From an uncultured Allobaculum sp. (GTDB taxonomy: Bacteria > Bacillota_I > Bacilli_A > Erysipelotrichales > Erysipelotrichaceae), in contig CAOKFJ010000160.1 in assembly GCA_948467695.1 (NCBI GenBank), forward strand, positions 1-5,111: a DNA stretch of 5,111 bases, read 5' to 3'. Positions 1 to 5,111 of the stretch are shown piece after piece. The notes under the pieces were generated by a model. That model saw only the letters and a list, made by a program, of their open reading frames with translations. It was not told the origin of the DNA and did no database searches. Each line of letters opens with the position of its first letter. The stretch's first letter is position 1. Both the position numbers and the translations under genes were made by a program.

Positions 1-480
1 GCGGGGTATTCCTCATCCAATCTATCAAAGCAGCTCGACAAGCTCGCTTTGTATTCAGAACATCTGTCCATGGCGGATGTGCAGGCGCTGACGACAGTGG
101 AACCGACGCAGAACGTCTTCAAAATGACCGACGCCCTGTTTGAAAAAGACAAAGTGCGTCTGCTCGGTCTTTACCGCACGTTTCGCGAACAGAATGTCGA
201 ACCGCTTGCCATTCTCGGTCTTCTGGCGAGTCAGATTCGCTTTGTCTATCAGGTTCGCGTGCTGATGGATGAAGGAAAATCGAAAAACGACATGATGGAA
301 ATGCTGGGGGCATCGTCCGGTCGTATCTGGAACTCCATGCGAAACGCCGGACGTTTTCGAGCCGATCAGCTGCTTGATCATCTCGCGTGGCTGAGCCGTC
401 TGGATGAAAGCATGAAAAGCGGAAAAGTCGACAAGGACACCGGTTTTGAAAACTTCATCCTGCAGCTGTCGGGAAAATAG
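1..480 (+). CDS. holA: DNA polymerase III subunit delta, C-terminal part (5' end outside window)
   Basis: Reading frame 1 is open from the first base of the window to a TAG stop at 478-480, giving 159 residues. This is the C-terminal part of a protein normally about 330-350 residues long. A TTG at 49 is only an internal leucine codon and not a credible start, because family-like sequence continues upstream of it (the LDKLALYSE stretch). Delta-family features visible are the QNVFKMTDALFEKD stretch (linker and collar domain), EPLAILGLLASQIRFVYQV (the helical segment usually read as P-x-x-I-L-x-L-L-x-x-Q-x-R) and a C-terminal SRLDESMKSGKVD segment followed by FILQL. The delta subunit is part of the cytoplasmic clamp loader and opens the beta sliding clamp during replication. 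The N-terminal AAA+-like domains lie outside the window. The gene converges on rpsT, as in Bacillus. Assignment is by family resemblance of the C-terminal domain plus synteny. Confidence 0.9.
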   Translation, partial: AGYSSSNLSKQLDKLALYSEHLSMADVQALTTVEPTQNVFKMTDALFEKDKVRLLGLYRTFREQNVEPLAILGLLASQIRFVYQVRVLMDEGKSKNDMMEMLGASSGRIWNSMRNAGRFRADQLLDHLAWLSRLDESMKSGKVDKDTGFENFILQLSGK

Positions 481-510
481 ATGCGAACGCCTGCAAAACT
501 GACAACAAGC

Positions 511-538
511 GAAAAGAGCGCCATGGTTTCGCCTTTTC
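511..538 (+). other. weak hairpin downstream of holA
   Basis: GAAAAG (511-516) and GCG (518-520) can pair with CGC (530-532) and CTTTTC (533-538), with A517 bulged and a 9-nt loop. No proper U tract follows. It may add to 3'-end formation of holA RNA, but the following hairpin at 555-594 is far more convincing. Low confidence that it has any function. Confidence 0.2.
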
Positions 539-554
539 TAGTATTGAGACAAAC

Positions 555-594
555 AAAAAATGCACCCGCCGATCGATGCGCGGGTGCATTTTTT
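555..594. terminator. bidirectional Rho-independent terminator shared by holA and rpsT
   Basis: A perfect 15-bp inverted repeat pairs 555-569 with 580-594 around a 10-nt loop (570-579). The core is TGCACCCGC / GCGGGTGCA. It is flanked by six A on the left arm and six T on the right arm, so a GC-rich hairpin followed by a U run would be made in transcripts from either strand. It lies 75 nt after the holA stop and 85 nt beyond the rpsT stop, between two convergent genes. That is the expected place for a two-way terminator. Confidence 0.9.
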
Positions 595-621
595 GCATTC
601 AGATGTCTTTTGATGGAAAAT

Positions 622-673
622 AAAAAACGATATCGACTCAAAAGAGCATTCTTTAAAGCAGATATCGTGTTCT
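622..673 (-). terminator. probable first (weaker) terminator of rpsT
   Basis: On the minus strand, directly after the rpsT stop, ACGATATC (668-661) pairs with GATATCGT (634-627) and is followed by a T-rich run (626-622 all T, then ATTTT). After one mismatch the A-rich 5' flank can pair with this T run, giving four more weak pairs. The loop of 26 nt is large but contains a small CTC/GAG hairpin (637-646). The AT-rich stem and long loop make it a weaker candidate than the hairpin at 555-594, which would act as backup. Confidence 0.5.
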
Positions 674-678
674 TCTAG

Positions 679-942
679 TTACTGAATGGAGTTGACAGCC
701 TGAGCCAGTCTTGATTTCTGGTTGGAAGCATAGTTTTTGTGCTTGAAACCTTTAGCAACAGCTTTGTCGAGCTTGGAGCAAGCTACTGCGTAAGCTGCAA
801 CAGCTGCTTCTTTATCGTTTGCTTCAACAGCTTTGAGAACTTTTTTGATTGCAGTTTTCAGAGCGGATTTCTGCGAAACGTTGCGGCTTCTAGCTTTGTT
901 ATTCGTGAGAACGCGCTTTTTCTGCTGTTTGATCTGCGGCAT
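679..942 (-). CDS. rpsT: 30S ribosomal protein S20
   Basis: The gene encodes 87 residues, ATG at 942-940 to TAA at 681-679. The protein is basic and helical, with the S20 pattern: an N-terminal IKQQKKRVLTNNKARSRN segment, SALKTAIKKV, then KLDKAVAKGFKHKNYASNQKSRLAQAVN near the C terminus. Length matches the family (about 85-90). S20 binds 16S rRNA helices near the bottom of the 30S body and helps early assembly. The start is fixed by an AGGAGGTG ribosome binding site at 955-948 with a 5-nt spacer. The gene is monocistronic in this window. It is transcribed divergently from fmt and convergently with holA, and it has its own strong promoter and two candidate terminators. The convergent arrangement with holA is the one known from Bacillus. 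In E. coli the protein can repress its own translation; nothing in the short leader here shows such a mechanism. Confidence 0.97.
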   Translation of the reverse strand: MPQIKQQKKRVLTNNKARSRNVSQKSALKTAIKKVLKAVEANDKEAAVAAYAVACSKLDKAVAKGFKHKNYASNQKSRLAQAVNSIQ

Positions 943-971
943 GGTGACACCTCCTGACGTAATGCTTTGAA

Positions 972-1000
972 ATTATAGCAAAACCAATTTTGCAATGCAA
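972..1000 (-). promoter_or_regulatory. rpsT promoter, sigma-A type with extended -10
   Basis: On the minus strand, TATAAT lies at 977-972 and is preceded by TGC (980-978), giving an extended -10 (TGnTATAAT). A TTGCAT -35 hexamer lies at 1000-995, with a 17-bp spacer. The expected start of transcription is near 965, leaving a leader of only about 23 nt that carries the AGGAGGTG ribosome binding site. The perfect -10, extended TG and optimal spacing make this a strong predicted promoter, as expected for a ribosomal protein gene. Confidence 0.8.
990..1000. promoter_or_regulatory. 11-bp palindrome between the divergent rpsT and fmt promoters
   Basis: TTGCA-A-TGCAA is a perfect inverted repeat centred on base 995. 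It covers the rpsT -35 hexamer (1000-995) and touches the weak fmt -35 region (997-1002). It could be an operator, or simply a by-product of TTGCAT/TTGCAA sequences in a short AT-rich region. No regulator is suggested by the neighbouring genes. Confidence 0.25.
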
Positions 1001-1026
1001 CAAAAGGGACAATCATCAGTTATAAT
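997..1026 (+). promoter_or_regulatory. candidate promoter of fmt-lepA-hemW
   Basis: A perfect TATAAT -10 box lies at 1021-1026. The best -35 match is GCAACA at 997-1002 (18-bp spacer), which keeps only the ACA half of TTGACA. Transcription would start near 1033, giving a leader of about 19 nt, with the ribosome binding site almost at the 5' end of the RNA. The -10 is convincing, the -35 is poor, so this is predicted to be weaker than the opposing rpsT promoter. Confidence 0.6.
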
Positions 1027-1036
1027 ACTTTCCCGG

Positions 1037-1044
1037 AAGGAGGG
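1037..1044 (+). promoter_or_regulatory. fmt ribosome binding site that fixes a TTG start
   Basis: AAGGAGGG at 1037-1044 is an excellent Shine-Dalgarno match, 7 nt before TTG at 1052. The open frame extends further upstream, to about 995, but those codons overlap the promoter and the ribosome binding site and do not look like Fmt. The TTG is therefore the start. Confidence 0.88.
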
Positions 1045-1051
1045 CTGTATT

Positions 1052-1984
1052 TTGAATAAACGAATTATCTTTATGGGAACCGCGCAGATCGCTGCCGATG
1101 TTCTCCAGGCTCTGCTCGATGCAGAGGCCAATATTGTCCTTGTCGTCACCCAGCCCGACCGCAGAGCGGGGCGCAAGGGACAGATGCAGGAGTGCGAGGT
1201 GAAACAGCTCGCAAACCAGTATAACCTGCCCGTCTTTCAGCCGGAAAAAATCAGAACCGACTATCAGCCGATTATCGATGCCGATGCAGATCTGATCGTA
1301 ACCTGCGCATATGGCCAGATTGTGCCCTGTCAGGTGCTTGATGCGCCGAAAATGGGATGCGTCAATCTGCATGGCTCGCTGCTTCCTTGCTATCGCGGAG
1401 CCGCGCCCATTCAGCGCGCCCTGTGGGATGGTCTGTCCAAAACAGGAATGACGCTGATGCGCATGGAAGCCGGCATGGACACCGGTGCGATTGCCGACAC
1501 ATGGGAAGTCGACATCGACCCCTGCGAAACTTCCACATCGCTTTTTGCGAAAATGGGAGAAGCCGCAGGAAAACTCATTGTCAAAGATCTCGACGCGCTG
1601 CTTGACGGCACGCTCGAGTTTACCGAACAGAAAGAGTGCGAGGCGACCTATGCCGCCAAGATTCTGCCTTGCGACGAGAAAATCAATCTCGACAACTGCG
1701 ACTGCAAGATCTATTGCCAGATCCGTTCGCTTTCGCGCGAACCGGGCGGATATGTCATGGCGGACGGCAAGAAGCTCAAACTTCTTGAGGTTCGCTACGT
1801 GCCCGGAGAAACACCTGGAATCGGTGTGTTTGTCAAACAGGGCAAAAAGCAGTTTGCGATGGGCGGTCATGAAGGACTGTTCCTTCTTGACGAAGTTCAG
1901 CTCGAGGGCAAACCGGCTATGAAATCCGCTGACTTTGTCAACGGAAAGGGCAGAATTCTGCTCAACACGAAAGCGGGGTCTTAA
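1052..1984 (+). CDS. fmt: methionyl-tRNA formyltransferase
   Basis: The protein is 310 residues from TTG at 1052, the normal length for the family. It transfers a formyl group from 10-formyltetrahydrofolate to the methionine on initiator tRNA in the cytoplasm. The N-terminal formyltransferase domain opens with NKRIIFMGT (2-10). TQPDRRAGR (33-41) and VFQPEKIR follow. The active-site region is [18 protein letters not shown] (104-121), with Asn105 and His107, and then GMDTG with Asp143; these match the Asn/His/Asp triad known in E. coli Fmt at 106/108/144. The C-terminal tRNA-binding domain begins near [13 protein letters not shown] and contains [11 protein letters not shown] and [13 protein letters not shown]. 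Oddities are GTAQIAA where most relatives have a GTPxFA-like sequence, and an unusual cluster of cysteines in the domain junction (NCDCKIYC). No def gene is adjacent, although def-fmt is a common pair. lepA follows after 2 nt, so the two are almost surely co-transcribed. Confidence 0.96.
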   Translation: MNKRIIFMGTAQIAADVLQALLDAEANIVLVVTQPDRRAGRKGQMQECEVKQLANQYNLPVFQPEKIRTDYQPIIDADADLIVTCAYGQIVPCQVLDAPKMGCVNLHGSLLPCYRGAAPIQRALWDGLSKTGMTLMRMEAGMDTGAIADTWEVDIDPCETSTSLFAKMGEAAGKLIVKDLDALLDGTLEFTEQKECEATYAAKILPCDEKINLDNCDCKIYCQIRSLSREPGGYVMADGKKLKLLEVRYVPGETPGIGVFVKQGKKQFAMGGHEGLFLLDEVQLEGKPAMKSADFVNGKGRILLNTKAGS

Positions 1985-1986
1985 TT

Positions 1987-3792
1987 TTGGATCAGTCACA
2001 TGTACGTAATTTTTCGATTATCGCGCACATCGACCATGGAAAATCCACACTGGCGGACAGAATTCTCGAACTGACCGACTCGGTGGAAAAACGCGAGATG
2101 AAGGCGCAGATCCTCGACTCGATGGATCTGGAACGCGAGCGCGGAATCACCATCAAACTCAACGCCGTTGAACTGGTGTATCACGCCAAGGACGGACAGG
2201 ACTATCTGTTCCACCTGATCGATACACCGGGTCACGTTGACTTCTCCTATGAGGTATCACGTTCTCTGGCTGCGTGCGAAGGCGCGATTCTTGTCGTCGA
2301 TGCCGCGCAGGGCGTGCAGGCGCAGACCATGGCGAACGTCTATCTCGCGCTTGAAAACGATCTGGAAATCCTTCCGGTTCTCAACAAAGTCGATCTGCCC
2401 TCGGCGCAGCCCGATGTCGTCAAAGCCGAGATTGAAAATCTTATCGGACTTGACTGCTCGGAAGCTGTTGAAATTTCCGCCAAATCCGGTCTGAACGTCG
2501 ATCAGGTGCTCGAAGAGATCGTTCACAAGCTTCCTGCACCATCCGGCGATGTCACAAAACCGCTGCAGGCGCTTGTTTTCGACTCCGTCTATGATGCCTA
2601 CAAAGGCGTTATCGCCTGGGTGTCCATCAAAAACGGCGAACTTAAGGTCGGCGACACCATTCGTCTGATGCAGTCCGGCGCAGAATATCTTGTTACCGAA
2701 GTCGGCGTGCGCACGCCCAAGATTCTCAACAAAGAGAAACTGGTTGCCGGAGATGTAGGCTGGGTTGCTGCGGCGATCAAAGACATCAAGACCGTGCGTG
2801 TGGGCGATACGATCACGCTGGCTGACGCGCCCGCAAGCGAGCCGCTTGCCGGATATAAAGAGATGCAGCCGATGGTGTATGCCGGTCTGTATCCGGTCGA
2901 CAACGCCAGATACGACGATCTCAAAGAGGCGCTTGAAAAACTGCAACTCAACGATGCTTCGCTTCAGTTTGAACCCGAGACATCGCAGGCTCTGGGCTTC
3001 GGTTTTCGATGCGGCTTTCTCGGTCTGCTGCACATGGATGTTGTCGAAGAACGCCTCGAGCGTGAATACAACCTCAATCTGATCGCAACCAGTCCGTCCG
3101 TTATCTATCAGGTTCACAAGACCGACGGCACAGTAGTCGATATCGACAACCCCGCTGCGCTTCCGCCGATGCAGAACATCGACTGGATTGAAGAACCGTA
3201 CGTCCGCGCGGAAATTCTCGTACCGAAAGAATATGTCGGAACCATGATGGATCTGTGCCAGAAAAAACGCGGTGAATACATAGATCTGCAGATGATTGAC
3301 GATACCCGCATGGAACTGATCTATGAAATGCCGCTGAGCGAAGTCATCTTCGACTTCTTCGACCGCATGAAAAGCTCGACCAAAGGCTATGCAAGCTTTG
3401 ACTACCAGTTCTCCGGCTATCGCCGAAGCGCTCTGCAGAAGCTTGATATTCTGCTCAACGGCCAGCCGGTCGATGCGCTCAGCATCATTGTGCACAAGGA
3501 TTTTGCCTACAACCGCGGCAACGCGATGACGATCAAACTCAAGGATCTGATTCCCAGACAGCAGTTTGAAATTCCTGTGCAGGCTGCCATCGGAAGCAAG
3601 ATTATCGCCCGTACCAACATCAAAGCGCTGCGCAAAAACGTTCTTGCCAAGTGCTACGGCGGCGATATTTCCCGTAAGAAAAAACTGCTTGAAAAGCAGA
3701 AAGAGGGTAAAAAACGCATGAAAATGGTCGGCAGCGTCGAAATTCCTCAGGAAGCGTTCATGGCGGTTCTGTCCATGGACGACGACAAATGA
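1987..3792 (+). CDS. lepA: elongation factor 4 (LepA), ribosome-associated translational GTPase
   Basis: The protein is 601 residues, a full-length LepA. All five GTPase motifs are visible: G1 AHIDHGKST (13-21), switch I around RGITIK (52-57), G3 DTPGH (79-83), G4 NKVD (133-136) and G5 SAK (164-166). After the beta-barrel domain II (about 190-275) come an EF-G-like domain with [27 protein letters not shown], a second EF-G-like domain ending in [11 protein letters not shown], and the LepA-specific C-terminal domain with [46 protein letters not shown] and [12 protein letters not shown]. LepA binds the ribosome; proposed roles are back-translocation or help with initiation and 30S biogenesis. 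The start is TTG at 1987, because no other in-frame start lies close enough to keep the G1 motif. The Shine-Dalgarno sequence is weak (GCGGGG, 1973-1978) and the fmt stop is 2 nt upstream, which suggests translational coupling. hemW overlaps its stop by 4 bp. Confidence 0.98.
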   Translation: MDQSHVRNFSIIAHIDHGKSTLADRILELTDSVEKREMKAQILDSMDLERERGITIKLNAVELVYHAKDGQDYLFHLIDTPGHVDFSYEVSRSLAACEGAILVVDAAQGVQAQTMANVYLALENDLEILPVLNKVDLPSAQPDVVKAEIENLIGLDCSEAVEISAKSGLNVDQVLEEIVHKLPAPSGDVTKPLQALVFDSVYDAYKGVIAWVSIKNGELKVGDTIRLMQSGAEYLVTEVGVRTPKILNKEKLVAGDVGWVAAAIKDIKTVRVGDTITLADAPASEPLAGYKEMQPMVYAGLYPVDNARYDDLKEALEKLQLNDASLQFEPETSQALGFGFRCGFLGLLHMDVVEERLEREYNLNLIATSPSVIYQVHKTDGTVVDIDNPAALPPMQNIDWIEEPYVRAEILVPKEYVGTMMDLCQKKRGEYIDLQMIDDTRMELIYEMPLSEVIFDFFDRMKSSTKGYASFDYQFSGYRRSALQKLDILLNGQPVDALSIIVHKDFAYNRGNAMTIKLKDLIPRQQFEIPVQAAIGSKIIARTNIKALRKNVLAKCYGGDISRKKKLLEKQKEGKKRMKMVGSVEIPQEAFMAVLSMDDDK

Positions 3793-4898
3793 TCCCGAGC
3801 GCATACATACACGTTCCTTTCTGCTCATCGATCTGCTCGTATTGCGCGTTCGCGAAAAACGGCAGGCTCGATCGAATCGATGCGTGGCTCGACGCGCTTG
3901 AGTCGGAAATCAGACAGACAATGAGCCCGGTGCTTCAAAAACACCCGGGCTTTCGTTTTGAAACGATTTACATCGGCGGAGGAACACCAAGCGTCCTTGA
4001 TCTTGAGCAGACCCGCCGCCTGCTCTCTCTTCTTTCGCCATTCGCGTACGAAAAGACAGAATGGACGATTGAAGCCAATCCCGAATCGGTTGATCGGGAT
4101 AAAGCGATGACATGGCGCGAATTCGGCGTCAACCGCGTATCCATCGGCATTGAAACGTTCAATGCAGACCGTCTGGTCGAGCTTGGCAGAGCGCACACGA
4201 TCAATCAGTCCAGACGCGTGATCGTGCTTTTGAAAGAATGCGGCTTTACCCGACTCTGCGCCGATCTGATGTACGGTTTTCCGGGCGAAACGCTCGAAGA
4301 ACTGAATGCGGATATCGATCGCTTTCTTGAACTGGATATCAGTCATCTGTCGATTTATTCGCTCATTCTTGAAGAGGGAACAAGACTCGCCCGACAAATC
4401 AGCGAAGACGATCTGGATGAAGATCTGACGGCGAGCATGTACGAGACGATTGAAGCGCGTCTGAAAGAGGCGGGCTATGAGCACTATGAGATTTCCTCGT
4501 ACGCCAGAAACGCCGACTACGGCAGGCACAACGCGCTGATCTGGGATGATGGACAGTATTACGGCTTTGGATGGGGCGCCTGCGGACGGGATGACAGAGG
4601 ACTGTACGAACATGCAAAAACGTTTGCTCAGTATCTGAATGATCCGATGGCAAAAATATATGAAGAAGAACAGAATCCGGCATTTGACGCGCTGATGACA
4701 GGGCTTCGAACAAAGTGGGGCGTGGATGTCCAGGCGTGGAATGATCGCTACAAAGATGACTTCTATTCACGGTTTGGCGTGGTTCTGAAGAAATGGAACC
4801 GACGTTTTGTGCAGAAGAACGGGCGTCTTGCGCTCAATGAAGACGGAATGGAAGTTTTAGATTCTATTCTGGTTGATTTTCTGATGGCGCAGGAATAG
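3789..4898 (+). CDS. hemW: radical-SAM protein HemW (coproporphyrinogen oxidase-like, haem chaperone family)
   Basis: The protein is 369 residues, ATG at 3789 to TAG at 4896-4898, close to the usual HemW length (about 370-390). The radical-SAM cluster motif is [14 protein letters not shown], with Cys12, Cys16 and Cys19 as [4Fe-4S] ligands. The next position but one is Phe21, as in HemW, rather than the extra Cys of true HemN. Next come GGGTPS (63-68), [16 protein letters not shown] (Glu122), [16 protein letters not shown] and the C-terminal HNALIW (247-252) followed by GFGWGACG. HemW members are cytoplasmic haem-binding proteins thought to deliver haem, and many were misannotated as oxygen-independent coproporphyrinogen oxidases. 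The HNxxYW motif of HemW is altered here (Ile251 in place of Tyr). The start codon overlaps the lepA stop (ATGA, 3789-3792), with no good Shine-Dalgarno sequence, so translation is probably coupled to lepA. The lepA-hemW order is conserved in Bacillus. Confidence 0.92.
   Translation: MIPSAYIHVPFCSSICSYCAFAKNGRLDRIDAWLDALESEIRQTMSPVLQKHPGFRFETIYIGGGTPSVLDLEQTRRLLSLLSPFAYEKTEWTIEANPESVDRDKAMTWREFGVNRVSIGIETFNADRLVELGRAHTINQSRRVIVLLKECGFTRLCADLMYGFPGETLEELNADIDRFLELDISHLSIYSLILEEGTRLARQISEDDLDEDLTASMYETIEARLKEAGYEHYEISSYARNADYGRHNALIWDDGQYYGFGWGACGRDDRGLYEHAKTFAQYLNDPMAKIYEEEQNPAFDALMTGLRTKWGVDVQAWNDRYKDDFYSRFGVVLKKWNRRFVQKNGRLALNEDGMEVLDSILVDFLMAQE
3924..3957 (+). other. terminator-like hairpin inside hemW
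   Basis: AGCCCG and GTG (3924-3932) pair with CAC (3942-3944) and CGGGCT (3946-3951), with C3945 bulged and a 9-nt A-rich loop. The hairpin is followed directly by TTCGTTTTG, a U-rich stretch. It lies in codons 46-54 of hemW. Form and polarity resemble a Rho-independent terminator reading with the gene. Active translation would normally mask it. Confidence 0.35.
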
Positions 4899-4901
4899 GA
4901 T
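4873..4901 (+). promoter_or_regulatory. candidate rpsO promoter overlapping the end of hemW
   Basis: TTGATT (4873-4878) and TAGGAT (4896-4901) are separated by 17 bp. The -10 candidate contains the hemW stop codon. Each box matches four of six consensus bases, so this is only a moderate candidate. Transcription would start near 4908 and give a leader of about 79 nt. There is no terminator between hemW and rpsO, so read-through from the upstream operon is also possible. Confidence 0.35.
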
Positions 4902-4986
4902 ATACAAGATTCATGCGCAGCTTGCGGTTCTCCAGCCCCTGCTGGGCATCGAATGACACATACATGCATTGAGGAGGAAACAAACA
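4899..4986 (+). promoter_or_regulatory. rpsO leader with alternative hairpins, possible S15 autoregulatory element
   Basis: The 88-nt gap between hemW and rpsO can form two mutually exclusive helices. One is a hairpin CCAGC (4932-4936) / GCTGG (4941-4945). The other is a longer stem pairing ATGC-g-CAGC (4913-4921) with GCTG-g-GCAT (4941-4949). In addition TTCTCC (4928-4933) can pair with GGAGGA (4973-4978), which is the Shine-Dalgarno sequence. The last pairing together with the longer stem would make a pseudoknot. S15 is known to control its own messenger RNA through leader structures in several bacterial groups. I cannot match this leader to a named class, so the function is inferred. Confidence 0.4.
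4971..4977 (+). promoter_or_regulatory. rpsO ribosome binding site
   Basis: GAGGAGG ends 9 nt before the ATG at 4987, a strong Shine-Dalgarno sequence at slightly long but normal spacing. It supports the ATG start and is the target of the possible masking helix with 4928-4933. Confidence 0.85.
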
Positions 4987-5111
4987 ATGACCAGTGCAGA
5001 AAAACAGGCTATCATCAAAGCCTACGCAGTACACGAAGGAGATACAGGTTCTCCCGAAGTTCAGATCGCGATCCTGACAGCTCGCATCAACGAACTCACA
5101 GAGCACTTCAA
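4987..5111 (+). CDS. rpsO: 30S ribosomal protein S15, N-terminal part (3' end outside window)
   Basis: From ATG at 4987 the frame stays open to the end of the window, covering 41 complete codons of a protein that is normally about 89 residues. The diagnostic S15 segment [13 protein letters not shown] (residues 19-31) is intact, followed by [10 protein letters not shown], which matches the second helix of the family. S15 binds the three-way junction of helices 20-22 in 16S rRNA, an early step in building the 30S platform. The gene follows hemW by 88 nt on the same strand. In Bacillus the gene after hemW is hrcA and rpsO sits next to pnp, so this linkage differs. Whether pnp follows here cannot be seen. 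Confidence 0.96.
   Translation, partial: MTSAEKQAIIKAYAVHEGDTGSPEVQIAILTARINELTEHF

Noticed and set aside
378..641. 87-codon minus-strand frame spanning the end of holA and the terminator
   Set aside because: It overlaps holA in antisense and reads through the bidirectional terminator. No start signal or family resemblance.
481..678. 65-codon plus-strand frame starting with ATG right after the holA stop
   Set aside because: It runs through the strong terminator hairpin, has no good ribosome binding site, and its protein resembles nothing I recognise. The TAGATG junction is likely chance.
739..957. 72-codon plus-strand frame antisense to rpsT
   Set aside because: Complement of the S20 gene with no start signal and no similarity I can recognise.
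995..1051. N-terminal extension of fmt by 19 residues
   Set aside because: These codons overlap the TATAAT box and the AAGGAGGG ribosome binding site, and family similarity begins only at NKRIIFMGT after the TTG at 1052.
1016..1999. 327-codon open frame antisense to fmt
   Set aside because: Same explanation as for lepA; it would also run through the fmt promoter region and has no recognisable product.
2257..3828. 523-codon open frame antisense to lepA
   Set aside because: Long antisense frames arise from the codon bias of highly conserved genes. The sense strand is clearly LepA, and the antisense protein shows no recognisable domain.
3825..4613. 262-codon open frame antisense to hemW
   Set aside because: Shadow of the real gene; no ribosome binding site or family features.
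3789..4898. Naming this gene hemN (oxygen-independent coproporphyrinogen III oxidase)
   Set aside because: The cluster motif has Phe rather than Cys at the fourth position, the protein is of HemW length rather than the longer HemN (about 450 residues), and it sits next to lepA as HemW does.

Overview
This window looks like chromosomal core DNA from a member of the Bacillota (Firmicutes). Six genes are identifiable: the 3' end of holA, then rpsT on the minus strand, then fmt, lepA and hemW as a tight plus-strand run, then the start of rpsO. The Bacillota assignment rests on three things. Shine-Dalgarno sequences in front of rpsT, fmt and rpsO are strong and purine-rich. LepA and the ribosomal proteins resemble the Bacillus type. 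The gene order holA, rpsT (convergent), ..., lepA, hemW is the one known from Bacillus. Base composition is roughly balanced rather than AT-rich. The sporulation genes gpr and spoIIP, which lie between rpsT and lepA in Bacillus, are absent and fmt is in their place. This fits a non-sporulating lineage such as Erysipelotrichia, but that placement is an inference.

Region by region: 1-480 encodes the C-terminal part of the DNA polymerase III delta subunit, and its gene begins before the window. 481-678 is a short convergent intergenic gap. It holds a strong bidirectional terminator hairpin and a second, weaker hairpin just downstream of rpsT. 679-942 is rpsT (S20, minus strand). 943-1051 is a compact divergent control region with a near-consensus promoter for rpsT and a TATAAT box for fmt whose -35 regions overlap over an 11-bp palindrome. 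1052-3792 and 3789-4898 are fmt, lepA and hemW. Their junctions are a 2-bp gap and a 4-bp ATGA overlap, and both fmt and lepA start with TTG. 4899-4986 is a leader that can fold into alternative hairpins and could mask the rpsO ribosome binding site. rpsO is cut by the window edge.

The theme is translation and replication housekeeping: initiator tRNA formylation (Fmt), ribosome-associated GTPase (LepA/EF4), two small-subunit proteins (S20 and S15), a clamp-loader subunit, and a radical-SAM haem-handling protein (HemW). I see no mobile element, CRISPR array, tRNA, rRNA or defence-type cassette. I do not see a new biological system here; the observations worth checking are regulatory and syntenic.
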